Source: Schlesneria sp. DSM 10557 (GTDB lineage Bacteria; Planctomycetota; Planctomycetia; Planctomycetales; Planctomycetaceae). Taken from it: 64,000 nucleotides of DNA. Each line of letters starts with the position of its first letter. Positions within the stretch are counted from its first letter, which is position 1. The notes under the pieces are model-generated. The model had not been told where the DNA came from. It saw only the letters and a list, made by a program, of their open reading frames with translations, and ran no database searches. The position numbers and the translations under genes are program-made. The DNA lies in NCBI RefSeq assembly GCF_041860085.1, contig NZ_CP124747.1, positions 806,001 to 870,000 of the forward strand, in the 5' to 3' direction. Positions 1 to 6,275 of the stretch are shown here, piece by piece.

Positions 1-231
1 TTTTTCAACAGGCAGTTACGTGAAGAAATTGAGAAGATCGACAATTTCATTTACGTGTGGCGGTCAAACGGGGGCGTATGGGGATACTATGACAACAGAA
101 GCGGGAGCGTGGTCGAAGTCTGGATTGTTCCTTATTGGTTACTCGTCCTCCCGCTGACAGGCCTTTCAGCCTGGTTCCTGCTCTCGAAACCCCGCAAGCC
201 CGCCACAGTACCATCTGATGAGGCCACGTGA
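1..231 (+). CDS. C-terminal part of small membrane-anchored protein (5' cut by window)
   Basis: Open frame from base 1 to a TGA at 229-231, giving the last 76 residues. A polar segment is followed by a hydrophobic stretch starting IVPYWLLVLPL, ending in SAWFLLSKPRKP and a short hydrophilic tail, so one C-terminal membrane helix is likely. The next gene ends in the same pattern (IIPYLLVVTPL, then LLSKPRQP), so the two are tandem paralogues, and the stop overlaps the next start as GTGA. Function unknown. Small proteins with an IPYW-type C-terminal helix are common in planctomycetes. I judge the reading frame secure and the biology open. Confidence 0.7.
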   Translation, partial: FFNRQLREEIEKIDNFIYVWRSNGGVWGYYDNRSGSVVEVWIVPYWLLVLPLTGLSAWFLLSKPRKPATVPSDEAT

Positions 232-746
232 CGATGCAAGTGTTCTTCCACGGATGGCGACGGAAAGCGGGATGCGTGACGCTGATGCTGGCGGTTGTGC
301 TTGCTACCGTCTGGGTGAGAAGTTTAACCACTCTTGATGCAGTTGAACTGCGAATATCGCCGGACTTGTTGTCGCAGGAATCTTTTTACTCGATGGAGGG
401 GTGCCTCGGAATTGTGTACGAATTTCAGAGCCAAAATCCCATTGACCGTCACTCTGAGTCAATCCTGGTTACAAAGCTCTCGATTTGCAGTCCCCGATGG
501 AACGCGTATGACTTAAAATCGATGAATCGGTTGCCGGCGAAATCTCGATTCGACTCCACAATGATGGTCTGGCTCTGGACGCACTTTAGGTTTGGCGCCG
601 GCCTGGAAGAGTGGAAATTCGACGGAGGTGGACACTGTCGGGAAGTCTACTGGATAATTCCATATCTACTTGTCGTTACTCCACTCACCCTACTTTCCGC
701 CTACCTCCTGCTGAGCAAGCCCCGCCAACCGAAGCCGCTCGCATGA
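228..746 (+). CDS. Small membrane-anchored protein, tandem paralogue of the preceding gene
   Basis: 172 residues. It starts at a GTG that overlaps the upstream stop (GTGA), with an alternative ATG two codons later. An N-terminal hydrophobic segment (about residues 14-32, LMLAVVLATVWV) is followed by a soluble part of about 100 residues with a Cys pair, then a C-terminal helix (about 142-165) ending SKPRQPKP. This two-helix layout matches the visible end of the preceding gene, so the pair arose by tandem duplication and is probably translated together. No catalytic motif is recognised. It is convergent with the zinc-ribbon gene at 749, leaving only 2 bp between the two stops. Confidence 0.7.
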   Translation: MTMQVFFHGWRRKAGCVTLMLAVVLATVWVRSLTTLDAVELRISPDLLSQESFYSMEGCLGIVYEFQSQNPIDRHSESILVTKLSICSPRWNAYDLKSMNRLPAKSRFDSTMMVWLWTHFRFGAGLEEWKFDGGGHCREVYWIIPYLLVVTPLTLLSAYLLLSKPRQPKPLA

Positions 747-748
747 CC

Positions 749-1021
749 TCACCGCATCAGGGGAATCCGCGTCGGCCTCACCAGGCGATCCCCTGCCGGG
801 GGAATCAGGTCCCGCTCAACACTCTTGAAGGAAAGCCCGCACTTCCGGCACTTGCGCCACCTGAGCGGCCTCCGGGTCGATGTGACGGGACGCTGTGTTG
901 ATCGGCAGCGGCGGCCGGGACACTGGGCCGGGACACTGGGCGACGTGAGATAGGACGGGTTCGGGGCCAAATCGGGGCTCTTGCTGTATGGACGACTCTC
1001 CCAACCTCGCTCTCTGGGCAT
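749..1021 (-). CDS. Zinc-ribbon small protein, paralogue of a gene inside the element
   Basis: 90 residues from ATG at 1021. The core is CPGRRC, about 16 residues, then RWRKCRKCGLSFKSVERDLI, a four-Cys ribbon. It aligns closely with the protein at 8508-8696 inside the integrated element (RWHRCRSCGYSFKSVERELI), and both begin MPR. The shared pattern (two Cys pairs, RW.C..CG, then a Ser/Glu/Arg tail) resembles phage Ogr/Delta-type zinc ribbons, so nucleic-acid binding is likely but inferred. Its place just outside attL suggests an older related element or a gene exchanged with the resident one. No good ribosome site is visible at the chosen start. Confidence 0.6.
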   Translation of the reverse strand: MPRERGWESRPYSKSPDLAPNPSYLTSPSVPAQCPGRRCRSTQRPVTSTRRPLRWRKCRKCGLSFKSVERDLIPPAGDRLVRPTRIPLMR

Positions 1022-1782
1022 CGACACCGGCGCGCAGTCATCATCCGTCATGACGCCACTTCGCTCCGACCTTATGACATGCGGCCCGCGATCTCTTCCG
1101 GTTCACTGCCCGGTCTCTCGGCGTGTAACGGTGAACTTGATACCCGGTTGGCCTGGAACAGCTTTTTCTTTCCACGCCAACTTTGCAGCAGAACCTTCTT
1201 CCAAACGTATGGATCTTTGGACTCGCCGTCTGGCTGTCGGGTGACCACACTGTTCGCGTCGAAGGATTCGCTTGTCGAAATACGAGGATTACTCGAGATG
1301 GATAGTCCAGAGCTCCAAGTGTATCGAGTCAGAGTGACGCGGGATGGGGGACTGGCCAACTGGCCAGATCTTGGCCAATCGGTGGCCAGTCCCATGTGCC
1401 GCAGAAATCAGAGGTTACAGCGATTTTGACGGACTGGCCAGGCTGGCCAGGGATGATTCTGATGCCGCGACTCTCTATCTATGTGAGGAACCGGGACGAC
1501 AGGACTTCTTGCGGTTCGAGGCGTTTTGCGAGCCGCAGAATGCCTCAATGCTCGAACGCCTGAATGGTGGTGCGGTTATTTGACAATTCGAGGCAAGTTA
1601 CACGCCACGTTCGGCTTTTCCAGAGATACTGCCAACGAGGCTGTGGCTGCGGCTTCTTCAGGCAGAAAACTTGATGCAACGAAAGCGATCAGAATGAGCG
1701 GTGGAAGCGGCTTGAACAGGTCTACGACTCGCTCAGCAGCGCGTCCCACCGGGGCGGAACGACTCGGCCCGCCATTGAAATC
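1022..1782. other. Stretch without a supported gene
   Basis: Several overlapping frames are open on both strands, but none has a recognisable domain, a ribosome site or a coherent start. The notable content is the TGGCCA-rich palindromic cluster at 1348-1452. The segment may be degraded mobile DNA between the zinc-ribbon gene and the tRNA-Lys integration site. Confidence 0.4.
1348..1452. repeat. TGGCCA-rich inverted and direct repeat cluster
   Basis: An 11-bp inverted repeat, GGGACTGGCCA at 1348-1358 and TGGCCAGTCCC at 1383-1393, encloses two more TGGCCA-type words. Two further copies follow at about 1434-1450 (ACTGGCCAGGCTGGCCAG). Six or so copies of one palindromic hexamer in 105 bp is far above chance. 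No gene or function can be assigned. Confidence 0.6.
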
Positions 1783-1820
1783 AAAAACGCTTCCGGTCCA
1801 ACAGAAGCGGAAGCGTTTTT
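1783..1820. terminator. Bidirectional hairpin terminator
   Basis: 13-bp perfect arms AAAAACGCTTCCG (1783-1795) and CGGAAGCGTTTTT (1808-1820) around a 12-nt loop. The A/T ends give a T-run on either strand. It lies 38 bp from attL, and on the minus strand it would back up transcription leaving the original tRNA-Lys gene. Confidence 0.75.
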
Positions 1821-1828
1821 GAAAAGCG

Positions 1829-1859
1829 ATTTTCGATTTTCTCAAGGAAAATCGAAAAT
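1829..1859 (-). terminator. Perfect hairpin abutting attL; probable original tRNA-Lys terminator
   Basis: 13-bp arms ATTTTCGATTTTC (1829-1841) and GAAAATCGAAAAT (1847-1859) with a 5-nt loop. The hairpin ends inside the first bases of the att repeat. Before integration the tRNA-Lys 3' end would have been joined directly to this hairpin on the minus strand, so it is best read as the displaced native terminator of the tRNA. A different hairpin (18939-18962) now follows the tRNA. Confidence 0.65.
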
Positions 1860-1882
1860 GCCCCCACTAGGGCTCGAACCTA
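1858..1882. repeat. attL, 25-bp copy of tRNA-Lys 3' end
   Basis: The 25 bases here are identical to 18965-18989. They cover the T-arm and the 3' acceptor strand of tRNA-Lys. Only this fragment of the tRNA is present, so it is the element-distal attachment scar. Confidence 0.9.
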
Positions 1883-1988
1883 AGTCGTCGCACACGAGTT
1901 TTCTTCAAAAACGTCTACACGTCCCATTTTACAGACTTATTAGTGACGATCAAGTTATATCACCGAGTCTCATGAAATCGCGTCGAAT

Positions 1989-2027
1989 CGTGGTATCCGG
2001 CGGAAATTGTGGTAGAGATGTGGTAGA
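1989..2027. promoter_or_regulatory. Candidate integrase arm-type sites near attL
   Basis: Three copies of GTGGTA: CGTGGTA at 1989-1995, TGTGGTAGA at 2008-2016 and TGTGGTAGA at 2019-2027. The last two are spaced by 11 bp, about one helical turn. The same word occurs as a palindrome by attR (18848-18865). Matching clusters just inside both ends fit arm-binding sites of a tyrosine integrase, but the role is inferred. Confidence 0.4.
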
Positions 2028-2094
2028 ACTATCGGCTTAACATCTTGCAAATCACCCCTACGATGGTTGCTTCCGCCAGAAAGCAGGGCTTGTC

Positions 2095-2694
2095 ATGGGC
2101 AGAATGCCGCTGACGACAGTGTCGCGATGGGTCAAGGTGGGCGAGGAGAGGCACCGGGTAGCTGGCGTGACCCATGACCAGCGTCAAGATTCGGTTCGAC
2201 GTTCACGCCCCGGCACGGCGGCCCATCTTCATCGTGAGCCATCAAACCGGTTTGATCCGAACGCCGTTGCAATTTTCGTAAACCGGAAGCAGGTCGGGTA
2301 CCTTCAAGCGGAAACCGCCGCAAGACTTGCCCCAAGAATGGATGCTGGGACTGTCCGCTTCGAAGCGAAGGTTGCTGACGTCTGGTCATTCGAGTCAGAT
2401 GACGCAGATGAAATCTGGATGATGGACTTGATGCTGAGTCGATTCGAGAAAAGAAGCGTCGAAGTCGTCCACTATTCACGAATGGCCCAACTGACATTCC
2501 AGGCAGCCGTTGACGGTGTGCGGTCTAAGATTCTCCCCACTCTGAAAAACGCGGTTGTTGGCACCTCCCGCGCAACTGACCGAGTGTTCCAGAAGTTCAC
2601 TGGTGGAGATATCACGCTGCTGTGGATCATGCGAGGGGTCGCTGTGGTTCTTCTGGTTGGCATGATAGCCGCTGTCGTCGATGCGTTGGTCTAA
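2095..2694 (+). CDS. HIRAN-domain protein with C-terminal membrane helix
   Basis: 199 residues. Residues about 20-100 show the HIRAN signature: RHRVAGVTHDQRQ, then REPSNRFDPNAVAIFV and VGYLQAETAARLAPRMD. HIRAN domains are known from HLTF/Rad5 helicases and bacterial stand-alone proteins, where they are linked to DNA-end or damaged-DNA recognition. Here it is not fused to a helicase; the C-terminus carries one hydrophobic segment (about 178-197), so it may be membrane-tethered. It is the first gene inside attL, on the plus strand, facing a convergent operon. An alternative ATG lies three codons in, and no strong ribosome site is seen. Confidence 0.7.
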   Translation: MGRMPLTTVSRWVKVGEERHRVAGVTHDQRQDSVRRSRPGTAAHLHREPSNRFDPNAVAIFVNRKQVGYLQAETAARLAPRMDAGTVRFEAKVADVWSFESDDADEIWMMDLMLSRFEKRSVEVVHYSRMAQLTFQAAVDGVRSKILPTLKNAVVGTSRATDRVFQKFTGGDITLLWIMRGVAVVLLVGMIAAVVDALV

Positions 2695-2701
2695 AGAAAG
2701 A

Positions 2702-2726
2702 ACCCCGCCAGCATCGCCAGCGGGGT
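2702..2726 (-). terminator. Terminator of the 2742-4357 operon
   Basis: 7-bp arms ACCCCGC (2702-2708) and GCGGGGT (2720-2726). On the minus strand the stem is followed by TTCTTTCTTT, so it fits an intrinsic terminator for the leftward operon. It sits between two convergent genes. Confidence 0.6.
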
Positions 2727-2741
2727 CGCGTCATCGGGTTG

Positions 2742-2888
2742 TCACTCGTCGTTCAACTTTTCCATGATCCATTCCACGCCGTCGGGGTCGTCATCTTCGA
2801 GTTTCTTCAGTTCCTCGACGATCAGCTTCAGGATCCGGTGGCGTTCGACCTGCTGAGCCAGGCTTGCTTCGACTTCTTCAATGGTCAC
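2742..2888 (-). CDS. Small acidic hypothetical protein (48 aa)
   Basis: GTG at 2888-2886 overlaps the upstream stop as GTGA, and TGA lies at 2744-2742. The product is 48 residues, strongly acidic and probably helical, with EEVEASLAQQVERH near its start and KKLEDDDPDGVEWI further on. The tight overlap and the terminator just downstream support it as the last gene of the operon. It is too short for domain recognition. Helix-rich acidic proteins this small can be adaptors, antitoxins or anti-factors, but none of these is shown. Confidence 0.55.
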   Translation of the reverse strand: MTIEEVEASLAQQVERHRILKLIVEELKKLEDDDPDGVEWIMEKLNDE

Positions 2889-3115
2889 GCTACCTCCTCC
2901 TCTGTCGCTTCCTCGTTTGTTGGGACGTTGGCCAAAACGCCATAAACAGAGACGTTACCAGTCTTGCTCTTGCACGCTTCGCGGATCGCCTCCATGAGAA
3001 TTTCAGCTTCGTAGATCACACGACGATTCTTGATAACGATGAACCGCCCCAGCGGCTTCGGTGGTGCTGATTGTGGCTTCGCCTTGTTCGGCGTTTTCCG
3101 TGGTACAGTCTTCAC
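2885..3115 (-). CDS. Hypothetical protein (76 aa), operon gene 5
   Basis: 76 residues from a GTG at 3115 that overlaps the upstream TGA. The basic N-terminus (KTVPRKTPNKAKPQSAPPKP) is followed by a compact part, GRFIVIKNRRVIYEAEILMEA, then a Lys-rich loop and VSVYGVLANVP. The fold could be a small alpha/beta domain, but no family is recognised. Its charge layout resembles the 80-residue neighbour at 3513-3755 (FVGLNPKRFTRLDEAIRAAEAF), so the two may share a nucleic-acid-binding style fold. This is conjecture. Translation is coupled on both sides. Confidence 0.55.
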   Translation of the reverse strand: MKTVPRKTPNKAKPQSAPPKPLGRFIVIKNRRVIYEAEILMEAIREACKSKTGNVSVYGVLANVPTNEEATEEEVA

Positions 3116-3516
3116 GCTACCGCCTCCTCTGCTGATGAGACGTTGACCATGCTGGCGATCCGATCCAAGTCTCGATCGTCAGGCACTGCCTCAATCGCTT
3201 CAGCAGCCGCCAGCATCAACGCGGCCTGCTCCCGCAGCCATTCGCCTACCTGAGACGGCAGATGTTTCCGCAGGTCGAATTCTCCTTTCGGTGTGTGCCA
3301 TGAATAACAGAGGGTCGCCGCTTCCTCGTTCGTCGCTGGTCGGAACCCGTCTTCGTCCTGATCATCATCAGCTTCCGCCATGACGAACGATGTGAACCCG
3401 GAATGCTCGAGTAGAACATCCTCCGTCACGGAGTCCGCCGCCTGATCAATCAGGTCGGTCGTCGGTCGGGTGATCTTGTCCAGACGATACGCCAGCTTGT
3501 TTTCGATAGGCTTCAT
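3112..3516 (-). CDS. Hypothetical acidic protein (134 aa), operon gene 4
   Basis: 134 residues. ATG at 3516 overlaps the stop of the upstream gene (ATGA), and its own stop overlaps the next GTG. The sequence has an acidic central stretch (EADDDQDEDGF) and a helical end with DRIASMVNV and SSAEEAVA. No membrane segment, Cys motif or catalytic signature is seen. It is the middle member of the six-gene coupled operon, so it probably acts with these neighbours. Confidence 0.55.
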   Translation of the reverse strand: MKPIENKLAYRLDKITRPTTDLIDQAADSVTEDVLLEHSGFTSFVMAEADDDQDEDGFRPATNEEAATLCYSWHTPKGEFDLRKHLPSQVGEWLREQAALMLAAAEAIEAVPDDRDLDRIASMVNVSSAEEAVA

Positions 3517-3755
3517 TCGGTCGCTCCGTTTGTGGTTGTGGTGTGTGGGTCATGCCAGAACGATTCAGCGTCTACGATCGTGCGGAATGGCTTCCGCCTC
3601 TGCTTCCATTGCTCGACCACGAAGATAGTCACGGACTGTGCGGTGTCTGTGACGAAGGCTTCCGCCGCTCGAATCGCCTCGTCCAGTCGGGTAAACCGCT
3701 TCGGATTCAGGCCGACAAAGTAGGCTGGGAATGTGACGTTGGGTTTTCTCAGCAT
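3513..3755 (-). CDS. Hypothetical protein (80 aa), operon gene 3
   Basis: 80 residues from ATG at 3755, overlapping the upstream stop by 7 bases (ATGCTGA). A short beta-like N-terminus (NVTFPAYFVGL) and an amphipathic helix (TRLDEAIRAAEAFV) precede TIFVVEQWKQRRKPF. This beta-helix-beta spacing is seen in many small phage proteins, but no family can be named. It is coupled to both neighbours. Confidence 0.5.
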   Translation of the reverse strand: MLRKPNVTFPAYFVGLNPKRFTRLDEAIRAAEAFVTDTAQSVTIFVVEQWKQRRKPFRTIVDAESFWHDPHTTTTNGATE

Positions 3756-4357
3756 GGGGTCACCGTCCCTTCGTCGGCTAATTTGGGATCGGTCACGGAA
3801 TCAGCACGCCGCAGGCTGATCGTCCATTGGCGGGGGATGCGAGCCAGTGCGAAACGAACCTTGTTCGCAGCGTTGGCCGTGTCCTCGGCAGTGCGGAACG
3901 TGAGATTACCCTGCACACACTTCGGGAAGTCGGCTGGGTTCGCTGGTCGGTCCTGCAGTGCGATCCCCGACAGAATCACGACTGATCCCCGATTCGTCAG
4001 GAGTGCCCATCGCCGTCGGTTCCTGCTGGTTTCGCTCTGGTTGTAAAGGAGCACGTACTGGGCAGCGAGTTCCATTCCCAGTTCATCGGTGACGCTGGGG
4101 GGAACGTCGCGGGAATTGGCGGGTTCCCAGCTCACGTTCTGGATAGTGAGTGTCCCGCAGGTGGGTGAGTCCTTCCAGTGGTTGCGAGGCTTCTTGAGCC
4201 GCTCCATTGCCTCGGTCGCGTCCTCGATCGACAGAGGAGTCCCGGAAATGGCTCTTGGAGCGTCTGGCATCGCCAATGGAATCTGTTCGTCGTCCGTGAT
4301 CTGAGAAGCACCGTCTGGACTGTATGCGGCATGAAAAATAGGGGTGTACGTCGCCAT
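3749..4357 (-). CDS. Hypothetical protein (202 aa), first gene of coupled operon
   Basis: I chose ATG at 4357 over the upstream in-frame ATG at 4390 because AGGGAGG lies 8 bases before it. The product begins MATYTPIFHAAYSPDG. Visible parts are a Pro/Asp N-terminal segment, a central stretch ELGMELAAQYVLLYNQSE then NRRRWALLTNRGSVVILSG, and C-terminal LTFRTAEDTANAANKVRFAL. Alternating strands and helices suggest a globular alpha/beta protein of unknown family. It heads a six-gene unit (4357 to 2742) with every junction overlapping or abutting, so all six products are probably made in fixed ratio. Confidence 0.6.
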   Translation of the reverse strand: MATYTPIFHAAYSPDGASQITDDEQIPLAMPDAPRAISGTPLSIEDATEAMERLKKPRNHWKDSPTCGTLTIQNVSWEPANSRDVPPSVTDELGMELAAQYVLLYNQSETSRNRRRWALLTNRGSVVILSGIALQDRPANPADFPKCVQGNLTFRTAEDTANAANKVRFALARIPRQWTISLRRADSVTDPKLADEGTVTPC

Positions 4358-4507
4358 AAATGAGCCTCCCTTGTGAGAATGTGGCACCATCCAGGCACCG
4401 AGCGCAACGGTAGCGCTGATGTCGTGCTGGTACGTGAGAACACCGTGTCTAGAAACCGAGTGTCGACCGCTGAGCGTTGAGTCGCTGGGTCATGATGAAA
4501 CGAAAAA

Positions 4508-4610
4508 CCCTGCTGGGGAATGTGCTCGCTACCACACGAAGCCGCCCCAGCAGGGTCAATCTGATTCAGGTTTTTGGGTCGTGAGAACTCGTCTCACAGC
4601 TTCGTGTGGT
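4508..4610. repeat. Interleaved inverted repeats upstream of two divergent gene groups
   Basis: IR1 has 11-bp arms CCCTGCTGGGG (4508-4518) and CCCCAGCAGGG (4545-4555). IR2 has 12-bp arms ACCACACGAAGC (4531-4542) and GCTTCGTGTGGT (4599-4610). The left arm of IR2 lies inside the loop of IR1, so the two interleave. A third hairpin, GTGAGA/TCTCAC, lies at 4581-4597. The cluster occupies the gap between the leftward operon and the rightward genes. Confidence 0.7.
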
Positions 4611-4718
4611 GACAGGACTCTACAAACCAGAAAATGAAATGTCAAATTGTTTTTCAATAAACCCAAAAGTTTCATGTTTGCCGTTTGCACAGTGACTTGC
4701 GGAAAGTTTAATGCCTGA
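4611..4718 (+). promoter_or_regulatory. AT-rich leader before the rightward genes
   Basis: An A/T-rich run from about 4625 to 4680 (AATTGTTTTTCAATAAACCC and beyond) stands out from the surrounding GC-rich DNA and precedes the 4719 gene. It probably holds its promoter, though no -35/-10 pair can be fixed with confidence. Confidence 0.3.
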
Positions 4719-5036
4719 ATGGCAAGAAACCCTCACACTGCTGCGGATTTGGAAGCGATCGCTGATGAGTTGCAGGAGGCTGTATTACTCCTTCGCGAGT
4801 CTGCTGCAGCGATGCGCGAACGGAACGTCGAAAGCGTGCTCCTGCACTCGACACTATCAACGCGCACTCATGTCCCTGCCATTCTCGACTGGTCCGGGAA
4901 AGTCTCCCTCGACGTGAAGACGCAGATCAGAGCTCACGTCGCTGGAATTCCTTCACGCGCTGCAATCTTGGTTCAGCAAAATGAGCAAGCCAAGAAATCA
5001 GCCGCCCGCAAGCCCCGGAAGAAACCTGGGACGTGA
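4719..5036 (+). CDS. Hypothetical helical protein with basic C-terminal tail (105 aa)
   Basis: 105 residues. Residues 8-40 form an amphipathic, coiled-coil-like stretch (AADLEAIADELQEAVLLLRE). The middle (ILDWSGKVSLDVKTQIRAHV) may be a second helix, and the protein ends in the basic tail AKKSAARKPRKKPGT. Basic Ala/Lys/Pro tails of this type often contact nucleic acid. The same tail recurs, almost codon for codon, at 6146-6193. The gene is the first of a short rightward group; no known family is recognised. Confidence 0.5.
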   Translation: MARNPHTAADLEAIADELQEAVLLLRESAAAMRERNVESVLLHSTLSTRTHVPAILDWSGKVSLDVKTQIRAHVAGIPSRAAILVQQNEQAKKSAARKPRKKPGT

Positions 5037-5147
5037 AAGGTCTGGCTGCTGCGACGCAGGGATCCTGTTGAAGACACAGTTTAAGGTGGGATGGTATAAG
5101 TGATACCAAAGAGAAATTGACCGCGATTCTACATCAATGGACAAGTC

Positions 5148-5516
5148 ATGACGTCAGCATGTGGACGATTTCGTAGTTGTGTCTCAGAGATGTGCTCTCA
5201 GATCGCTTCAGCTCACTTCGGTCGCATTTTACGTGACCGTCGTCTAGTAGATGTGCTAACAGATTTCCAGAAGTGTAAAAGCAACCTTGAAGTCGGGATC
5301 GCAGCAGCAACGCAGATGTGCGAGGCCGACTTCACGGTCGACGATTTCGTGATCGGAGCCTCTATTGTCATGTTTTTTGAAGATGCAACCGGCGACTACA
5401 TGGATGATTCGGACAAACAATCATGTGTCGAAGCATTCAAGGAGCTTGTCGTTTCTTCCGCAACCAATGACGCCTACCGGCTTTGGGCGAAACAGTGGTT
5501 CCCGACCATCCATTAA
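5148..5516 (+). CDS. Hypothetical helical protein (122 aa)
   Basis: 122 residues with several predicted helices (QIASAHFGRILRDRRLVDVL, then DKQSCVEAFKELVVSS) and four Cys scattered without a ribbon pattern. The end AYRLWAKQWFPTI is rich in aromatics. No family is recognised. It follows the basic-tail gene by about 110 bp and precedes the Panacea-like gene by 78 bp on the same strand, so a shared transcript is plausible. The start is uncertain; ATG at 5175 or later would also fit. Confidence 0.45.
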   Translation: MTSACGRFRSCVSEMCSQIASAHFGRILRDRRLVDVLTDFQKCKSNLEVGIAAATQMCEADFTVDDFVIGASIVMFFEDATGDYMDDSDKQSCVEAFKELVVSSATNDAYRLWAKQWFPTIH

Positions 5517-5594
5517 AGTGTTTGACTGGACTAGCGATTGCCGGTACGATTCCGGTTTGGATATTGCGAGTGTCCGCACAAAAAGGAATACCGC

Positions 5595-6134
5595 ATGAAC
5601 CGCAAAATGATTGATCGCGCGAAGCAAATAATCGTTGAAATCATTCGCCAGTCTGGAGGCGAATTTCACAATAAGACCAATCTCTACAAGGCTTTTTGGA
5701 TTGCTCACCTTTCATTTGCAGATGCAACTGGTGGCATATTGTCCACATGGCCAATTGTAAAAATGCCGAATGGCCCCGGCATTGATCGGCACCAAATCCT
5801 TCTCGGAGAGCTTTTAACGGACGGCATTATCGAAATAGAACAGAAGGAAGGCCAATACGAAGCATTCATTTTTCGACTTTCTGACAAAACGTCGATCCCT
5901 CAAATGGAAGACGAAGAGCTAGATGCTATCAAAGACGGAATTGCTGGCGTTCGAGGCAAGTCGGCCAAACAAGTGAGCTTCGAATCACATGAGAACTCGA
6001 TCTCATGGAATCAGGCAGACATAGGCGAGGAAATGAATCTTTATCTGGATATCATCCCGCCTGCGGATCGTGAGACACTCAAACGCGAGTCAGCGAAATT
6101 CGCGTCTTTTGCAAGCGAAGTTGTTGGAATATAA
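5595..6134 (+). CDS. Panacea/SocA-like (DUF4065-type) protein, tentative
   Basis: 179 residues from ATG at 5595. The first 110 residues have a helix-turn layout with LYKAFWIAHLSFADATGG and then MPNGPGIDRHQILLGELL. This resembles the Panacea domain of SocA-type antitoxins and phage-associated proteins (a helix with a conserved K.L...A, then a GP-containing turn followed by a long helix). The rest is acidic and helical. Panacea proteins are known as antitoxins paired with varied toxins or as phage proteins. If that applies here, the unknown 5148 product is the natural partner candidate. Family assignment rests on pattern only. The end is followed at once by a stray coding tail (6146-6193) in another frame. 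Confidence 0.4.
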   Translation: MNRKMIDRAKQIIVEIIRQSGGEFHNKTNLYKAFWIAHLSFADATGGILSTWPIVKMPNGPGIDRHQILLGELLTDGIIEIEQKEGQYEAFIFRLSDKTSIPQMEDEELDAIKDGIAGVRGKSAKQVSFESHENSISWNQADIGEEMNLYLDIIPPADRETLKRESAKFASFASEVVGI

Positions 6135-6145
6135 CGGTCAAAAAC

Positions 6146-6193
6146 GCGAAGAAATCCGCTGCCAAGAGGCCCCCGAAGAAACCTGGGACGTGA
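6146..6193 (+). pseudogene. Remnant copy of the basic C-terminal tail of the 4719 gene
   Basis: Codons 6146-6193 read AKKSAAKRPPKKPGT and stop, against AKKSAARKPRKKPGT and stop at the end of the 4719 gene. The last six codons, including the stop, are identical in DNA. The remnant begins 11 bases after the stop of the Panacea-like gene in a different frame. Either that gene lost a shared tail by frameshift, or a second tail-bearing gene was largely deleted. Confidence 0.55.
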
Positions 6194-6252
6194 TCGCCGG
6201 TAAACTGTCGCAAACATTAGCGGAAGTTTCTGAGCAGGTCGCAGACCCCAAA

Positions 6253-6275
6253 TTTGTCACCTTTTAGTGACAAAA
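6253..6275. repeat. GTCACYAAAAGGTGAC palindrome, copy 1
   Basis: TTTGTCAC at 6253-6260 pairs with GTGACAAA at 6267-6274 around CTTTTA. The minus-strand reading GTCACTAAAAGGTGAC matches copies 2 and 3 at all but one base. It lies just downstream of the rightward genes. Confidence 0.7.

Noticed and set aside
1072..1845. Long overlapping frames on both strands left of attL
   Set aside because: No domain, no ribosome site, and they run through a terminator hairpin and a repeat cluster.
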